64,000 nt of DNA, taken from Branchiostoma floridae. Taxonomy: Eukaryota; Chordata; Leptocardii; Amphioxiformes; Branchiostomatidae. Where the stretch lies: the NCBI RefSeq assembly GCF_000003815.2, contig NC_049987.1:14230266-14294265 (forward strand). Reading direction: 5' to 3'. Position numbers and translations under genes: made by a program. Within the stretch, counting starts at the first letter, position 1, and the number at the start of each line of letters is the position of its first letter. Below the pieces are notes generated by a model. The model was not told the DNA's origin. It was given only the letters and a program-made list of their open reading frames with translations, and ran no database searches. Shown here one piece after another: positions 1 to 12,510 of the stretch.

Positions 1-240
1 CATATTGCATATAGGTGTGTGGTCAAGCTCCCTTGGGTATTAAAGAATGTAGATTTACTTGGTGCTATGTTGTTTACCACATACCTGGATCCCATACCCT
101 GTATTCTCAGTAACCTACCATTCTTCCTTCATCGATCAATATATTTCCCCCTTTCAGTACAGTGACAGCGACACACAATACTTATAGAAGGTTAATCTAT
201 ATATGATTGATGAGTAATGCAAATTTTGTTTAATCTCCAG

Positions 241-3200
241 AGCTGAAAAGGAGGCCAGGCTACGGCGGGAGCTGGAAGATGAACTGGCACGTGTTAAAGA
301 GGTCAGTCCATGTGACTACAGATGGGATACTTTACCCAGATAGAAGGAGTTAAAAACACTTGGTTCCCTTCGTTTTTACAAATTTACTGTATCAACCAAA
401 GACACTGATAAGTACATTCAGATTTTCGTAGATCGTAGAGAGAGAAAAAGATCGAGACAGATTTGAACGATCTGTTCAATGATGTTTCATGTTCTATAAT
501 CAAGAAGAAAAATCCCGCAATGATCAACAAAAAGTGAGTAGTTGAGGATATCATATCTGTCAAACAATGCGGAGAACGTTTATGTCCAGCTGACCAAATA
601 AGCACGTTCTTGTAATGTATGCTAAGCGTGAGGTCAAACTAGTGGTCTGTTAAACTTCCCCTGCAGCAAAAACAAAAACTTGATAGGCGAGATACATAAT
701 GAATCAACCGTTTGTCCACTTTCTAAAAGGGGCGTGTATCCTTTGCCCTTTAACTGTACCAAACCGTATGACCTTTTAACTGTGGATTGAAAACAGTTAT
801 TTAGGAGTACAAAACTGCAAACTACTTCTAAACTGCAAGCAAATTATACAAGGCGTAAATGGCTAGTTTCACCTTGTGTGGCTTTGTTTGCTACAGCACC
901 TGGAGAGAGCAAACAGAGACCGAGAAGAACTGGAAGGAAAAGTTAAGGGTCTACGCAATGAACTTCAAGACAAGTTACAAGTCAAGATGGCGTAAGTGCA
1001 CCAACATAAACCCAATACCTTGATAGCGAAGCAACTAACTAAGGTTGTAAAGATGGGTAGTAGAAACAAAAATGATATGTAAATTCACGAATGATAACGA
1101 CCATGCATATCTGTTCATAATATAGTACGTTGTAGGTCATATAATTTCTTCATTAAATGTAAATAGAAAAAGAATAACAAACCTTTTCTTCGACAGGATG
1201 GAGGAATACCAAGCAAAGAACAAAGATCTCCAGGCTGAACTTGACAGGCTGAAGAAGGTTCGACCAAAAATTAATTATTTGAATGAGTACAATAATACAA
1301 TGATAGAACTATCTTACAGCAGTAACTTCGTTTGTTATGATAATTTTGAAGACATTGAGTACGTCTGTAACTATAACGTTGTAACGTTACCTGTTTAGTA
1401 GCTTTAGTTTGATTTTTTGTTCTTAGTTAGTAATTTGCATTAGAGGAGCCATCTATAAAACGTTGACTATTATCTTGACTTGTGTTTGATAGGATCTTGA
1501 GGAGGCAAAGCGCCGCCAGACAGAGCTGAGGCAGAAACTGCAAGTCACAACGACACAACTAGAAGGCCAGGGAGAGGCATCAAAAGAGTACGTACATTCT
1601 ACACCCTTCAGGGGACAATTATCACCGTCCACACACTATGATAGCCTAGAGGACGACTGTTGACTTACCTCTATCTTCCTTGTAAGTCAACTGTCCGAAA
1701 AAATGGTATAATTCATTGAATGTAAACAGAAGTTCCGAGTTTCAGTGAAGATGTCATTTCGCGCGCCATTTTGAATTGGCGCGGCATGGAGTCAAAGGTC
1801 AAGGGGCATTGTTGTCCTGAATACCCTATTACTGTCGCAATTCTAAATTTTACTCCAATTTCAGACTGAACGACGAGAAGATAAAAGTGCAGAACCTGAT
1901 GGCCGAAATCGAAAGGATGAAACGGGTAAGTCATTTGATCCAAATTTGTTTTGGTGGTGGCCTGGTGCCTTAGGCAGCTGGAGAAATTAAAATGAATTGA
2001 CAAGCTATGCACACTTGGCATGGTTGCTTTATTTCTTCGGTGGATAGATAACAAAGATGCATTGGACAGAGTTATGTGTCTCAAATTTAGTTATCAAGGT
2101 CACAATAAAAGGTACTGGAAAGTTCAAGATGATACTTTTTTTACAGGACCTAAAGACGGCAGACGCTCTCCGTGAAGAACAGGAAGGCAAGATCAGAGAC
2201 CTGCTGGAGGAACTTGAGGCAGCCAAGGACAAGCACAAAGAGTGAGTTCATTTATGATATAGAATTCTTGGAAAATGTCAATAAATTTGTATGTGTATCA
2301 TGTAAGCATATTTCCCAAGTTTTATGTATAGAGAATAGAGAATAAGAGTTGTCATGTGACAACAATGCCTCTTCATCTTTTTAAGGTATGAGAGAGAAAT
2401 CGACAGGCTAAAGGAGTTGGAGGATGAGCTGCACACCGTTAAGATGGTAAGAATTTAGAGTGTGAATATTACTTCACCTGATTCCTTTGTTTGCTTACTA
2501 CAATAGTGTCATGGATCAGATACAGTTTATATGGTCGTAATGGCAGTACGCCCCCTGCTTAACTTTCTGCCATTGTTTTTCAAGAAGAAACACAGAGAAT
2601 ACTATTGTAGTATGCAACCGGTGACCGTGCCGATAAGACACAAGCCCTCTGAATCTTTTTTTACATCTTCGTTGTTGTAGACTCTGGAGGAAACTCTCAC
2701 CATCCGTAGGGAACTGGAAGTGTCTCTGGAGGCAACCCAACAGGAGATCCACATCACCAAGATGGAAATCACACAGAAGGAGGAGGCTGCCAACACGTAA
2801 CTACATTCCATTCATGACGATAATTTATGCAACAGCTGCAGGGTGCTAATCATGCTATCATCTATTTAATGGACGGGCGCGGGGCAACTTCTTTGATAGC
2901 ATTACTGTATAAGTGAATAACGTCCATTCCGGTAAACAAAGTGAAGAACTGCTATAATCATGGTCTTTCAGTCGTTCATATCAGTCTAAAAAATTAAAGT
3001 TAAAATGTCTTCAGTGAAACTATGGTTAGCCTGCTGCACTCTCCGGGAGTTCGCATACCTGCATTCTGATTCCCGCTTTTGAAGTTTCATACCTATCGCC
3101 ATTTTTGCATTTCATGCATTCATGTAAGCATGTTTGAAAGCTGCAATAAGGTGTCAACTATATCCCTTTTACCCTCCTCTGCTGCTGCCTGCTTCCTCTC

Positions 3201-4027
3201 TGACTGCGGTGTTCCTTTGCGCTACATTCAACTGCATACATTATGTCATCAACCAAGATTGCGGAGGTAAATCACATATATATATGTTGTACATGGAATT
3301 TCTTTTTAGCGCGTATAGATTTTTATATTGTAAGCGTTTTGCATTGGATTTTTCTATTCCTTAAGGTTACCTAACAAAGTTGTGGTTGTTGCCACTGACG
3401 TATCTTAGGGTAACATTAATAATAATAAATATTGCTTTGAATATCATTGGTCATGTTGGAAAGTTTTAACTGTTGATAGTAAACATGTACTGTTTGAATG
3501 ACAGGTCGATGGCAGCTGATAAGGACAGACTGCAGTCAGATCTGGACAATTTACGACAGGAGGGAGACGAGATGAGAGACGAACTGGACAAACTGAGAAG
3601 GGTACCGCACGCTTTTATCATGGATAGTAAATAACAGCCATAACTATTGCCCTCGCAATACAATACATTTGTGACAGTTTAGAATCACCCAATCCAAATG
3701 AATAGGATAGTAGATCTCTTATGATTGAAGTGTGAAGCATATAAGCATCAATCATTCAGTTATTGATGCATAATTTTATTACATGATACCACCAGGAACT
3801 GGAAAACGCCAACAGGCTGCGTGAAGAGGCCGAACAAAAGCTGGCTGACGGAGCTCAGGAGCTGGACGACATGAAGGGACAACTGGAAACGTTAGTATTT
3901 GGTGTTTACATTTCTGGTGATGCAGATTACAGGTGAAAAAGCGTTAGTGTGTGTGTGTGTGTGTGTATGCGTGTGTGTTGTTGTGTATGTGTGTGTGTGT
4001 GTGTGTGCGTTTGTGTGTGTGTGCTTG

Positions 4028-4063
<36 letters not shown>

Positions 4064-7000
4064 TAAGAGAGAGGGAGTGAGGGAGTGAGAGTAAGTAAAT
4101 GAGAACATCTCTTGCAGCATCAAATATAAAAATATTCGCTTGGCTTTGTGGATAGCATGCCATTTCTTTTTGACATAATGTTTTTTTTAGTAGGACTTAA
4201 AAACATTATTATGTACCCTTTTGTTTCAGGTTTGAAGGGAATAATGAGAGGGCTGACCAGCTCGAGTTTGAAATAGATCGTATGAAGAGGGTAAGTCCAA
4301 TGTATTGGTGATACACTTTTAAAGCCACACTGCTAGCATCTACCATAAGCAATGTGTTTTTATAAGTATTGGAAATACATTGCAGTCGCCTGTGTGGCAG
4401 CCGACCGATGATGATCTTTTTAAAGATAGGAGATGATAAATGATTCAGTATGGTACGTTATCTCATCTTACATCTTGGCCGCTTTTGTAGGAGCTGCATT
4501 TGAGCTTAACTTTGAAGGTCGAACTGGAGCAGAAGTCGAGCGAGCTGGAGTTGCGCATACAGTCCCTGATTGAGGAACTGGATGAAAGCAGGAGGAAGGA
4601 AAAGGAAGCCATGAAGAAGTGCGTAACGAAGTACCTTACTCGGATATACTTATGACATTGCTAATGAGCATAGTTACAATAACCATACAAATACGAAACA
4701 AATATATGGGTATTTTGACAATGAAAAAGTTTGGTACAAAATAGGAAACCAAGCATGATATGACTTTATACCAGTCATATACGAATAGCTTATGTGATGC
4801 AACCCCTCGGCTAGATGACAGATTATGATATTAACAAACTTAATTACGTGTAAGTGATAAAATGTTGCATTGTTCCATGCGTCCATAGTAGGATACGTCA
4901 TCAACATATCCATCCATCGAATACCTGAAAATACCTGACATCAAATGTAAACATGTCCAATATTTTCCTGTAGGTACCAGTTAGAATCCAACAGATGTCT
5001 GGAGTTGGAGGAGGAGGTTGTGAGAGTGAAAAAGGTAGGAAAACGCTCAGTGCTCCACGTCACTTTTACAATACAATTCCATAATGAATTTCTGTCCATT
5101 GTGTACATGTGGGACTTAACTGTACTCCAATATCCTCATTGCAGGAGGTTCGTATAGAGTTGGAGTCCAGAATCATCCAACTAAAAGAGGAGCTTGAAAA
5201 CAAACTCAGATGCGAGAGAGAGTAAGTGAATGGGTTTTTCACGCACTATAGTTATGTTTAGTATATAGTTCAAGCTAGACCTCCAGTATGGCCGATGGCG
5301 ACTACTTATGTAACGTAGAACTGATCCCAAAAAAGTCCTTGGGATAGTTTTTGTCATAATAAGCAAAATTAGAATGTCAACGAGTCCTTACGCACATGTG
5401 GGTCTTAATGACAAACACTATTGTACGTAACAAAAGATTCAATCCAACTAGGTTAATCAACATGACAGGCCCTACAAAAATAGATCGATCTGTCAAACTG
5501 ACATTTTAATTACCTGTTACAGCACATGGTCAGAGAGTATGGTCGATCTTATCACAACTTTGCTTACAGCATCTTTTAGGAAGATGGTACATTTTGTGCA
5601 AAAGTATCCCGTGAATGTGATACTTGATGTCGATGAGCAGATATGGTAATATTTGTTCTTCCTTTCAGGCACCAAGAACAACTGGACATTTCAAGACGAG
5701 ATATTGATCTCGAGTTGAACAAACTGAAAATGGTAAGAAAACAATGCTAGTGGAAATAATGACAGCCTTGCTTCAATGACCCTGTTGGTTTGACCCTTTT
5801 GGTGACAGTAATGTTTTTCTTAAGTTTGCAAACAAGTAATTATGCCGAATTAAAGTATGCTGATGGTGGGGATAACAATGCATTTAAATTCGAACACATG
5901 CTATTAAAGCAAACACTTACAAAAAGTGGTTCAAATCAAGTACAGCACTTATAGTTACTATAAGATAGTGTAAGTGGCCCTTATACCCGCCTCACATTAG
6001 GCGCGATTCGATCGGAAGACTAGTTTACGAGCTCTAAATGACATTTTCGTGAGTAAGACGTTCGGTGTTCTCACGATCATCTTGCGATTTTTAGGGATCG
6101 CCGGCAATTTTCAGGAGTCTTACGACGGTCGCGGTGCAGCGAAACATGTTCTTAACATAAGCGACAAGTCGCAGGAGATATCCGAGATCGTAGAGCTCGT
6201 TACCGAGTCGCAGATCGTGCGTGCAAATCGTGCGTACCTCGCAAGGGTATCGGTCAATAGTCTTGCGTCATTCCAACGATTGAAGACCGATAGGCGAGCA
6301 CAGACATAGTTATTAATCATCGAACGCAAATCGGATGGCGAACGCCCGTTAGTCGGGCGACATTCGGGCGACGTTCACCCGACTTCCGATTGTTTACAAA
6401 TATTGAATTTCTGGGAATGTGAGGGTAATTCTAACATTGTGGCCCCTGTGGCAGTATGTAGGCTGGCTTTGCGACACACTTTCTTTTCTTGCGTCATTTC
6501 TATAATGCCCGCGCATTCCATTCATTGGTTAAAAAGATTCCGACAACAAAATAAGCAACATTTATTGATCTCTTGCCTTTTTTGAGGAACGTTTTGTATT
6601 CCCTTGTCCGCGTGCAAGAGGTCATGGTAGGTTCATTATCATAGATTTATTCGCCGTCGATCGCACGAGGCTCGCTTATATGTGAGGGGAACAGGTTCTG
6701 GGCGAAAAATACGCAAGACCATCTTAAGATCTTAAAATCAGCCGACCTTCCTGCGATCCCGAAGTACGTCCGAAAATCGTATATAATGTGAGGCGGGTAT
6801 TACACAATCTAGCTACACACATACATCGAAACAACATGTCTTAGACTGTGGATCAACTGAATCTAAAAATAAAGGCATGACAATAATAACCCCGTAATGG
6901 TTTCTCTACCTGTAGCAACTTGCAGCTGCACAGAAAGAGAATGACCAAATGAACGCAACCATTCAACAGCAGGCGACACAGATACAAGCGGCCGAAACGT

Positions 7001-10000
7001 AAGTCAGCTTCTGTATGACTTTTAGGAAGAAATCTTCCGTGTTTTCAGGGTCTTACATCATTTCGTAAGATCGGGTTATCTTCGCACTGGTGAAATTCAG
7101 AATCCCAATGCATGTTGCAAATGATAATTGTATACTTTATCTTCAGAACTCAGGCATCATCAGGCCAACAACAACAGGACCTTATGGACGAGTTGGAACG
7201 TCTCAGACAGGTACACAGAATACATTGTCACCTGTTTATGAATCTTGAAATAGTGAAGAAAATATCCGTTGGTGTTGAAGAATATGTCTGACATTCTTAA
7301 AACTCATGAACGTCTTTAATTTACTAGCAGGCAAGCTGCAAAATGTATTATAAAACATAACTTGTGGCAACATACCATACAAGTGTATAACTCTTACCCT
7401 TTATTTCGTTTCCCCCAGCAACTGAAAGATGCGAATGCTTCAGTCCTGAACCTGACCGGCCAGTTGGATAGTGCGAAGGACGAAGTGGACGGAAGGAACA
7501 ACGATTTGCTACTGAAACTTCAGCAAATGGAACAGTGAGTGATTGTTTATCTTCTATAGTTATAGACAAAAGAAACTTCACATGCGTATTCTTACAGATA
7601 CTTGCCTATTCTAAACTGCAATGCCACTGATTATGACCAGTAACATTCAAAAACAATTTCTATCAAAGCTGGAGTGTGGGAACAGAATCTTTATATATAG
7701 AAACCGCATACACACATAAATGTTGCTTCCGAGGTTTGGATTCTTTCTTTGCAACACTTACTAATAATGTTGCCCATTTCCCCTTTAACAGGAAAGGTGA
7801 TGACGATGACAAGGAGAGGAAGGACCTACAGAATGAGATTGACCGTTTGAAAAGGGTAACGCAATTGTTATGACTAATGTTTTTGTGGTATTCAACTTCT
7901 ATAAGTTAAACATACAAAATGCAGAACTGATATAAAACATACTAAAATGGATTTTTCTTCTGAAGGAACTGGAGGATGGCAAAAATAAGAACATGGAACT
8001 TTCATACCAGCTTGGTGCTGCAAAGGACGACCTAGAAAGAAAGACACAGGTAAATTTTCAATTCAAACATGCTGCATGCTGCATGCCAAGTTATGTATGT
8101 TTTGAAAAGGCCCTTCGTTTGTTTCGTGTCAATAAATTTCATTTTGTTAAGAATTTCTTGAAGTATAATTGTGCTGAACTGATGATCATAGACCACACCC
8201 CTTATCATGTAATACTAACGTTTCCTCAGGAAATGACCACCATGATAACGACCATGAAGGAAACTGTGATAGTACAGCCGCAGGACAACTCCGATCTCCT
8301 GTCAGCCTTGGGTGACCTGAAAAAGCAGTATGCAGACCTGGCAAACAAGAAGGACGACGACAAGGATGATTGGTACAAAGATAAGGTAACAATCATTTAT
8401 CATCAGCAACAATGGGAATTGTATCTTCCAAGATCTTAAATTGGAAAGAAATATTTCATAATATATCAAAAGCATGAGTTAGCGTACATGTAAAAAATAT
8501 GTCAATTGATGCAATATTGTCAATATGATTTTCTTTGTAGTTTGATGATCTCACGAAGCAACTGCAGAAGGCTAATGACGCACTCCTGGCGGCTAAAGAA
8601 GAGATCTTGAACCTTAACAAGCAGCTTGGAGATTCTGATGATGAGATGGAAGCTCTAAGAAAGCTGGTGAGTCAATAGTTAATTTCTTGTGGCTTGATGT
8701 TCTGCTATAAAGGGCATGCAAAGTATTGCTGTCAAATGATGATAAAGGTTTGTAAACATTTTGCAGATCTTAAAACCACACACAGGTTTATCTGTCAAGC
8801 TGCTAAACATTTTGTTGAATAGTTACACACAAAAGCAATTTTGATACGAACTGGGTGATGAATTATTCTTGACTTCAGTAGGTATGAGACTTCTTAATTT
8901 CCCTGTACCTACAGCTGAAGGAGCTTGAAGGCCAACTGGCGGACAAAGAAAAGGAGGCAGAAACTGGGGCTGATCAAGCCGAGAAGGATCTGGAAGAGAT
9001 GGAGACCAAGTTGATGCAGGTGAACGTCATTTTGCTTTTATTTGCATAACTTTGTATTCTTAAAACCAAACATTTATGAGGATCTAAATACACGGCAATC
9101 TGTTGCTGCTGTTGTTTGGGCTTTCATATCTTTGTTTCTGTAGCAAGGTTTGGAGGTACACAGGGAGGCCAGGGGTTCTTTGAACAATAATCGTATGTTC
9201 AAACTAGAGGTACATGCATGTACACGGTTTATTTCATTCACAAAATACAACTATACCCAACTTGTTCTGCAGGCGGAGGAAGATGCAGCAGACCAGATCA
9301 TGGAACTGGCCCTGAAGAACATGGAGCTTCTGAACGAGAAGATGGACGCGGACAGAGATAACTGGATCTACAAAGATCTTCTGGCAGATGAGAACGGAAA
9401 GTACGTCAAAGTTTTGTTCCAGCCATATCATATAAACTCTCTCAATCTCATAATGGTTACATGCATCTATGATATCACACGTCAATTCCATGTTAGAGTC
9501 AGTTGAATACGCTTCGCAGTTAATGACATTCTAATTTACCAGCATTCAATAGATCAGTTAAGATGAATTCTTTGACATTTTTCAGGCTGATTTTGGAGCC
9601 GATCTCTCCATGGACATTCATGCAGACAGTTATCCCGGAGATGCAAATAGAGGAGATCACAATCATCTCAGAGGAGGCTGTGGAGATGACGGAAATCAGA
9701 GAGGTCAAGAAGGGAGAGGAAATCATCAAGGTCAAGGAGGGAGAGAAGGTGATGGTCAAGGTCATTGAAGAGGGAGGAGAGAAGGTGAAGATAACGCAGA
9801 TTATTGATGCAGCTGGTGCGATAGTACTGGAGATCAGAGAGGAACTGCACATGAAGACAAGTAAGTACAAGACTATCCAAACTACCAAGGATTAGCAGCT
9901 CTTGATTCAGATGAAATAGTATCTTGCATTTGTATAGGAAGATATTGTTTGATGATAAGGTTCAGCTTTCACAAGAATCTTGTGTGGCTTATGATTATAG

Positions 10001-12510
10001 ATACGCGTGTACAATCAATCGATGTCCATTTCAGTTTGATTAAGTCAAGTATCACCAATATCAAAGTAGATATGACAATACAATATGTTGCTAAAGCTAT
10101 CTTCTTTCACGTTTCTATAGCTGAACCGGGCTACCTTGGCTACAAGATGATAGAAGTGGAAGGTATGTCATTCTTGTCACCTTTGTCTATCTTACATTTA
10201 AGGGAAATATTATTATTACCTTTTTGTCGACCCTTTCCACGAAGATGATTGGATGCTGCATGTAACCATCCTTACGTTTTGAAGCAAAAAGTCATCGAAT
10301 TCTTTTCTTTCGCTCCAGAGCGCTCAGATGTCTTCAAGAGTACCCTGGAGAAGTTCATCTTCTACCTGATCAACCGCCAGGACGGACAGGCGCTGGGTGT
10401 GGTGTCAGGGGAGGGCGTCACAGAGTCTGAGATAGCCATCAGATCCAAGGCTGACGGGTACGGAGATGTACTCGTTTTAAACTTAGACCATTGCCATTGA
10501 TCTTGTGACTAGTGTTTTGTGCGAAACAGGCTGTAGAGTATTTCAAACATATGTTGTAGTTATATATTGAAGTTGTAGACTCAACCGTTTGAAACCTTGC
10601 ACCTTTACTTGTCTCGGGTTGGTTTGGGGCGAAACTGTTGTCTTATGCTCTGATTGGTGAACACAAATGAACCCTGCCACAAATACTTCCTTTTTCTCAA
10701 TCGGTGTTCCATTATTCTATTGTTTCTCTCGATTCTATTTCACGTGGATGTTTTAATTTTGTTTGGTGTTTATTAACTTTACATCTTTATCTTGGCATTG
10801 TAATTGGTGATCTCATGTTCTCTGTTAAACTTTCCGTTTGCACTCCCTTCGCCACTTTACTCTCAGAACATTCCCGCGAACATCGCAGAGGAGGTTAGGG
10901 CAAAATATGAGCGAGGCATTCGGAAGCCTCAACCGCGCTGGTACGGGGCAGTACGCATGTGGTACTGTCCAGCAGGGCTCCTCAACAGCGTACTCGTCGT
11001 CCTACTCCTCATCATACTCTTCATCGTCAAGTCAGACCAGCAGCCGGTACACACAGAGGAGAGTGGCGAGTTCAAGTTCGTCCGACAAGGCTACCGGAGG
11101 CCTATCCACCCGGCAAACATCCCAGGGGCGCGCGTCCATGGGGATGAACGGCGTCGATGCGGGCCCACCAAGGGCCACCTCCACTCCTGTCAAATACGTA
11201 GACGTGATTCTGACGAATAAGACATACCCTCCCAGGTAGACCTACAGGAAACAGCAAGACGCCTCACCGCCAGCCGCGCTATTGCAGCTTTTTGTCGCCC
11301 AACTGCTTACCACCTAATCAGCTTTTAGATCCACCACAGGCTTAATAGATGAAATGACCAACTGGCCCATGACTAACATTAATAGTAGTGTCAACTCCGT
11401 AGGAATGATGCCATGAATTGCATTACGCTGACAAATATTGCCATTAGTTAGCTGATACATAATGTTATTACCGCGCAGTAGTTATAGCCACTACTTACAA
11501 ATAACAATGACTTTGAATTTGTTCCGAACAGTTTCATCAGTGTTGTCCGGACATACATTCGTATAGCTGTCTGTGTATATATTTGTGTTTATGTGTGTTT
11601 GCGATCGCGATGTCCATTAGACAGCTTAAAACAAAGCTACCTAATCATTAATCGTGATCTCATAGTGTTTCACTGATTATATTATGAATCATGCAAATGT
11701 GCAATCGATTTGTGCTTACATCACTTTGCCTGTTACTGCTGTAGCACAGACAACGACTTGTGAATGCCAAACAAAGAGTAGAAGTGCTTACTTTCCTCTC
11801 ATTGTCTTTCGGCGTACAAACTTGTCTAACTGTATGCTTTGTCCTTCTGTTTCTACAGGAAGGAGCAGCTTTGGTCCTTCACAAATGGCATGATCATCAA
11901 CCGGCTGAACAACTTGGCCTTGGACGTGCCGGGAGCGAACGCCAAGGATGACGCCAAGGTTGTGGCGACCCAGCCCGTGCCGGGCAAGAAGAGCCAGCAA
12001 TGGGTGGTAAGTTAAGCTGCACTTCACACGTTTTCAGCAATGATCATGTGTCTTGCTTTGACAACGATAGTTAAAGCATACAATCAGACCAAGTGCTTAT
12101 ATGATTAAAGAAAATGTAAAAAATGTAATTTAAAGAACAACCCATTGATAGTCACAGTCTCGCAGTGTGTGTGTGTGTGTGTCGCTAGCTTAAAAAAGAC
12201 GATTGAGACGTGAACGTTTTCTAAAGCTACTTTCCTGATGTAAATGTTGATAATTCTTTATGAGATATTAAGAATCATATATTCTTCTTCCTCTCAGCTC
12301 CATGGAGATGGGTTCATCCGAACAGCTCTGAACGACAGCCTTGTCCTGGACAACACTGACGGCACCCTGACCCTGAAGACCAAGATCCCGAACGCCGCCG
12401 AGGCCAAGGTGCAGGAGTGGGACCTGGTCATCCTTGGAGACACAGCCGAGTTCAACAGAGAACTCAAGATCTCCGAGGAGATGATCATGGAAATGTCAAT
12501 ATCTTCCTAA
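241..12510 (+). CDS. Giant intermediate-filament-like coiled-coil protein with C-terminal beta-trefoil (3' part of gene)
   Basis: Thirty-one GT-AG exons join in one frame (3406 nt, about 1134 residues plus stop); the 5' end lies before the window. Exons: 241-301, 897-991, 1197-1257, 1493-1587, 1865-1925, 2147-2241, 2386-2446, 2681-2796, 3505-3601, 3796-3890, 4230-4290, 4491-4618, 4974-5034, 5145-5221, 5669-5732, 6916-6998, 7147-7210, 7419-7534, 7792-7855, 7966-8049, 8230-8385, 8541-8666, 8915-9019, 9144-9209, 9273-9400, 9586-9860, 10121-10162, 10319-10457, 10867-11235, 11859-12006, 12298-12510. The first ~740 residues are almost all heptad coiled coil with recurring ELDRLKR-like ends. DDWYKDKFDDL (8360-8550) matches the IF coil 2 WYKSKF region, and LLNEKM...IYKDLL (9330-9385) matches the IF helix-termination motif. 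After the rod come an acidic beta-rich stretch, a Tyr/Ser-rich stretch (10990-11090) and a QxW beta-trefoil (EQLW, QQW, QEW). A cytoskeletal filament role is inferred. A non-IF long coiled-coil protein is the alternative. Confidence 0.85.
3945..4062. repeat. (GT)n microsatellite
   Basis: About 115 bp of GT dinucleotide repeat with interruptions, inside the intron between coiled-coil exons 3796-3890 and 4230-4290. Confidence 0.95.
5984..6799. mobile_element. Non-autonomous PIF/Harbinger-like DNA transposon (816 bp)
   Basis: The termini are perfect 16-bp inverted repeats, TACCCGCCTCACATTA at 5984-5999 and its reverse complement at 6784-6799. Each end is flanked by the trinucleotide TTA (5981-5983 and 6800-6802). 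A 3-bp TTA target duplication is the signature of the PIF/Harbinger superfamily. The interior is CG-rich with many CGAT/CGTTCG words, unlike the flanking AT-rich intron. It has no transposase reading frame; the 86-codon frame at 6049-6309 resembles nothing known. The element lies in the intron 5733-6915 of the coiled-coil gene and does not disturb its exons. Confidence 0.85.
8230..9400 (+). other. IF-type coil 2 and helix-termination segment within the coiled-coil gene
   Basis: Five exons encode the part of the rod that resembles intermediate filaments. The end of exon 8230-8385 reads [19 protein letters not shown] and runs into [13 protein letters not shown], which lines up with the coil 2 start of vimentin-type IFs (WYKSKFADL, then ANRN). 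Exon 9273-9400 encodes ELLNEKM, eight residues, then IYKDLL. The spacing between LLN and the Tyr equals that in the canonical LLNVKM...TYRKLLEGE motif. Residue identity at the motif core (LLN, KM, Y, LL) is what supports the call. The 66-nt exon 9144-9209 lengthens this segment relative to canonical coil 2. Confidence 0.75.
11859..12510 (+). other. C-terminal QxW (ricin-type fold) beta-trefoil domain exons
   Basis: The last two exons (11859-12006 and 12298-12510) encode about 120 residues with [39 protein letters not shown] and VQEWDLVI. The Q-x-W triplets and the L-x-L-D-V/N motifs at regular spacing are the hallmarks of the beta-trefoil carbohydrate-binding family. About two complete lobes are visible; a third could lie in [15 protein letters not shown] at the end of the preceding exon. 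This is a structural domain in a large host protein, with no sign of an enzymatic partner domain. Sugar binding cannot be judged from sequence alone. A tail of about 20 residues ([11 protein letters not shown]...) follows. Confidence 0.75.

Noticed and set aside
3927-4163. Minus-strand frame of His/Thr repeats
   Set aside because: It is the translation of the (GT)n microsatellite in an intron.
6049-6329. Overlapping frames on both strands inside the intron
   Set aside because: They lie wholly inside the non-autonomous transposon 5984-6799 and resemble no transposase.
10804-11220. 138-codon frame with a hydrophobic stretch ([13 protein letters not shown])
   Set aside because: It is the wrong frame of exon 10867-11235. 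Splice phases from both neighbouring exons select the Tyr/Ser-rich frame.
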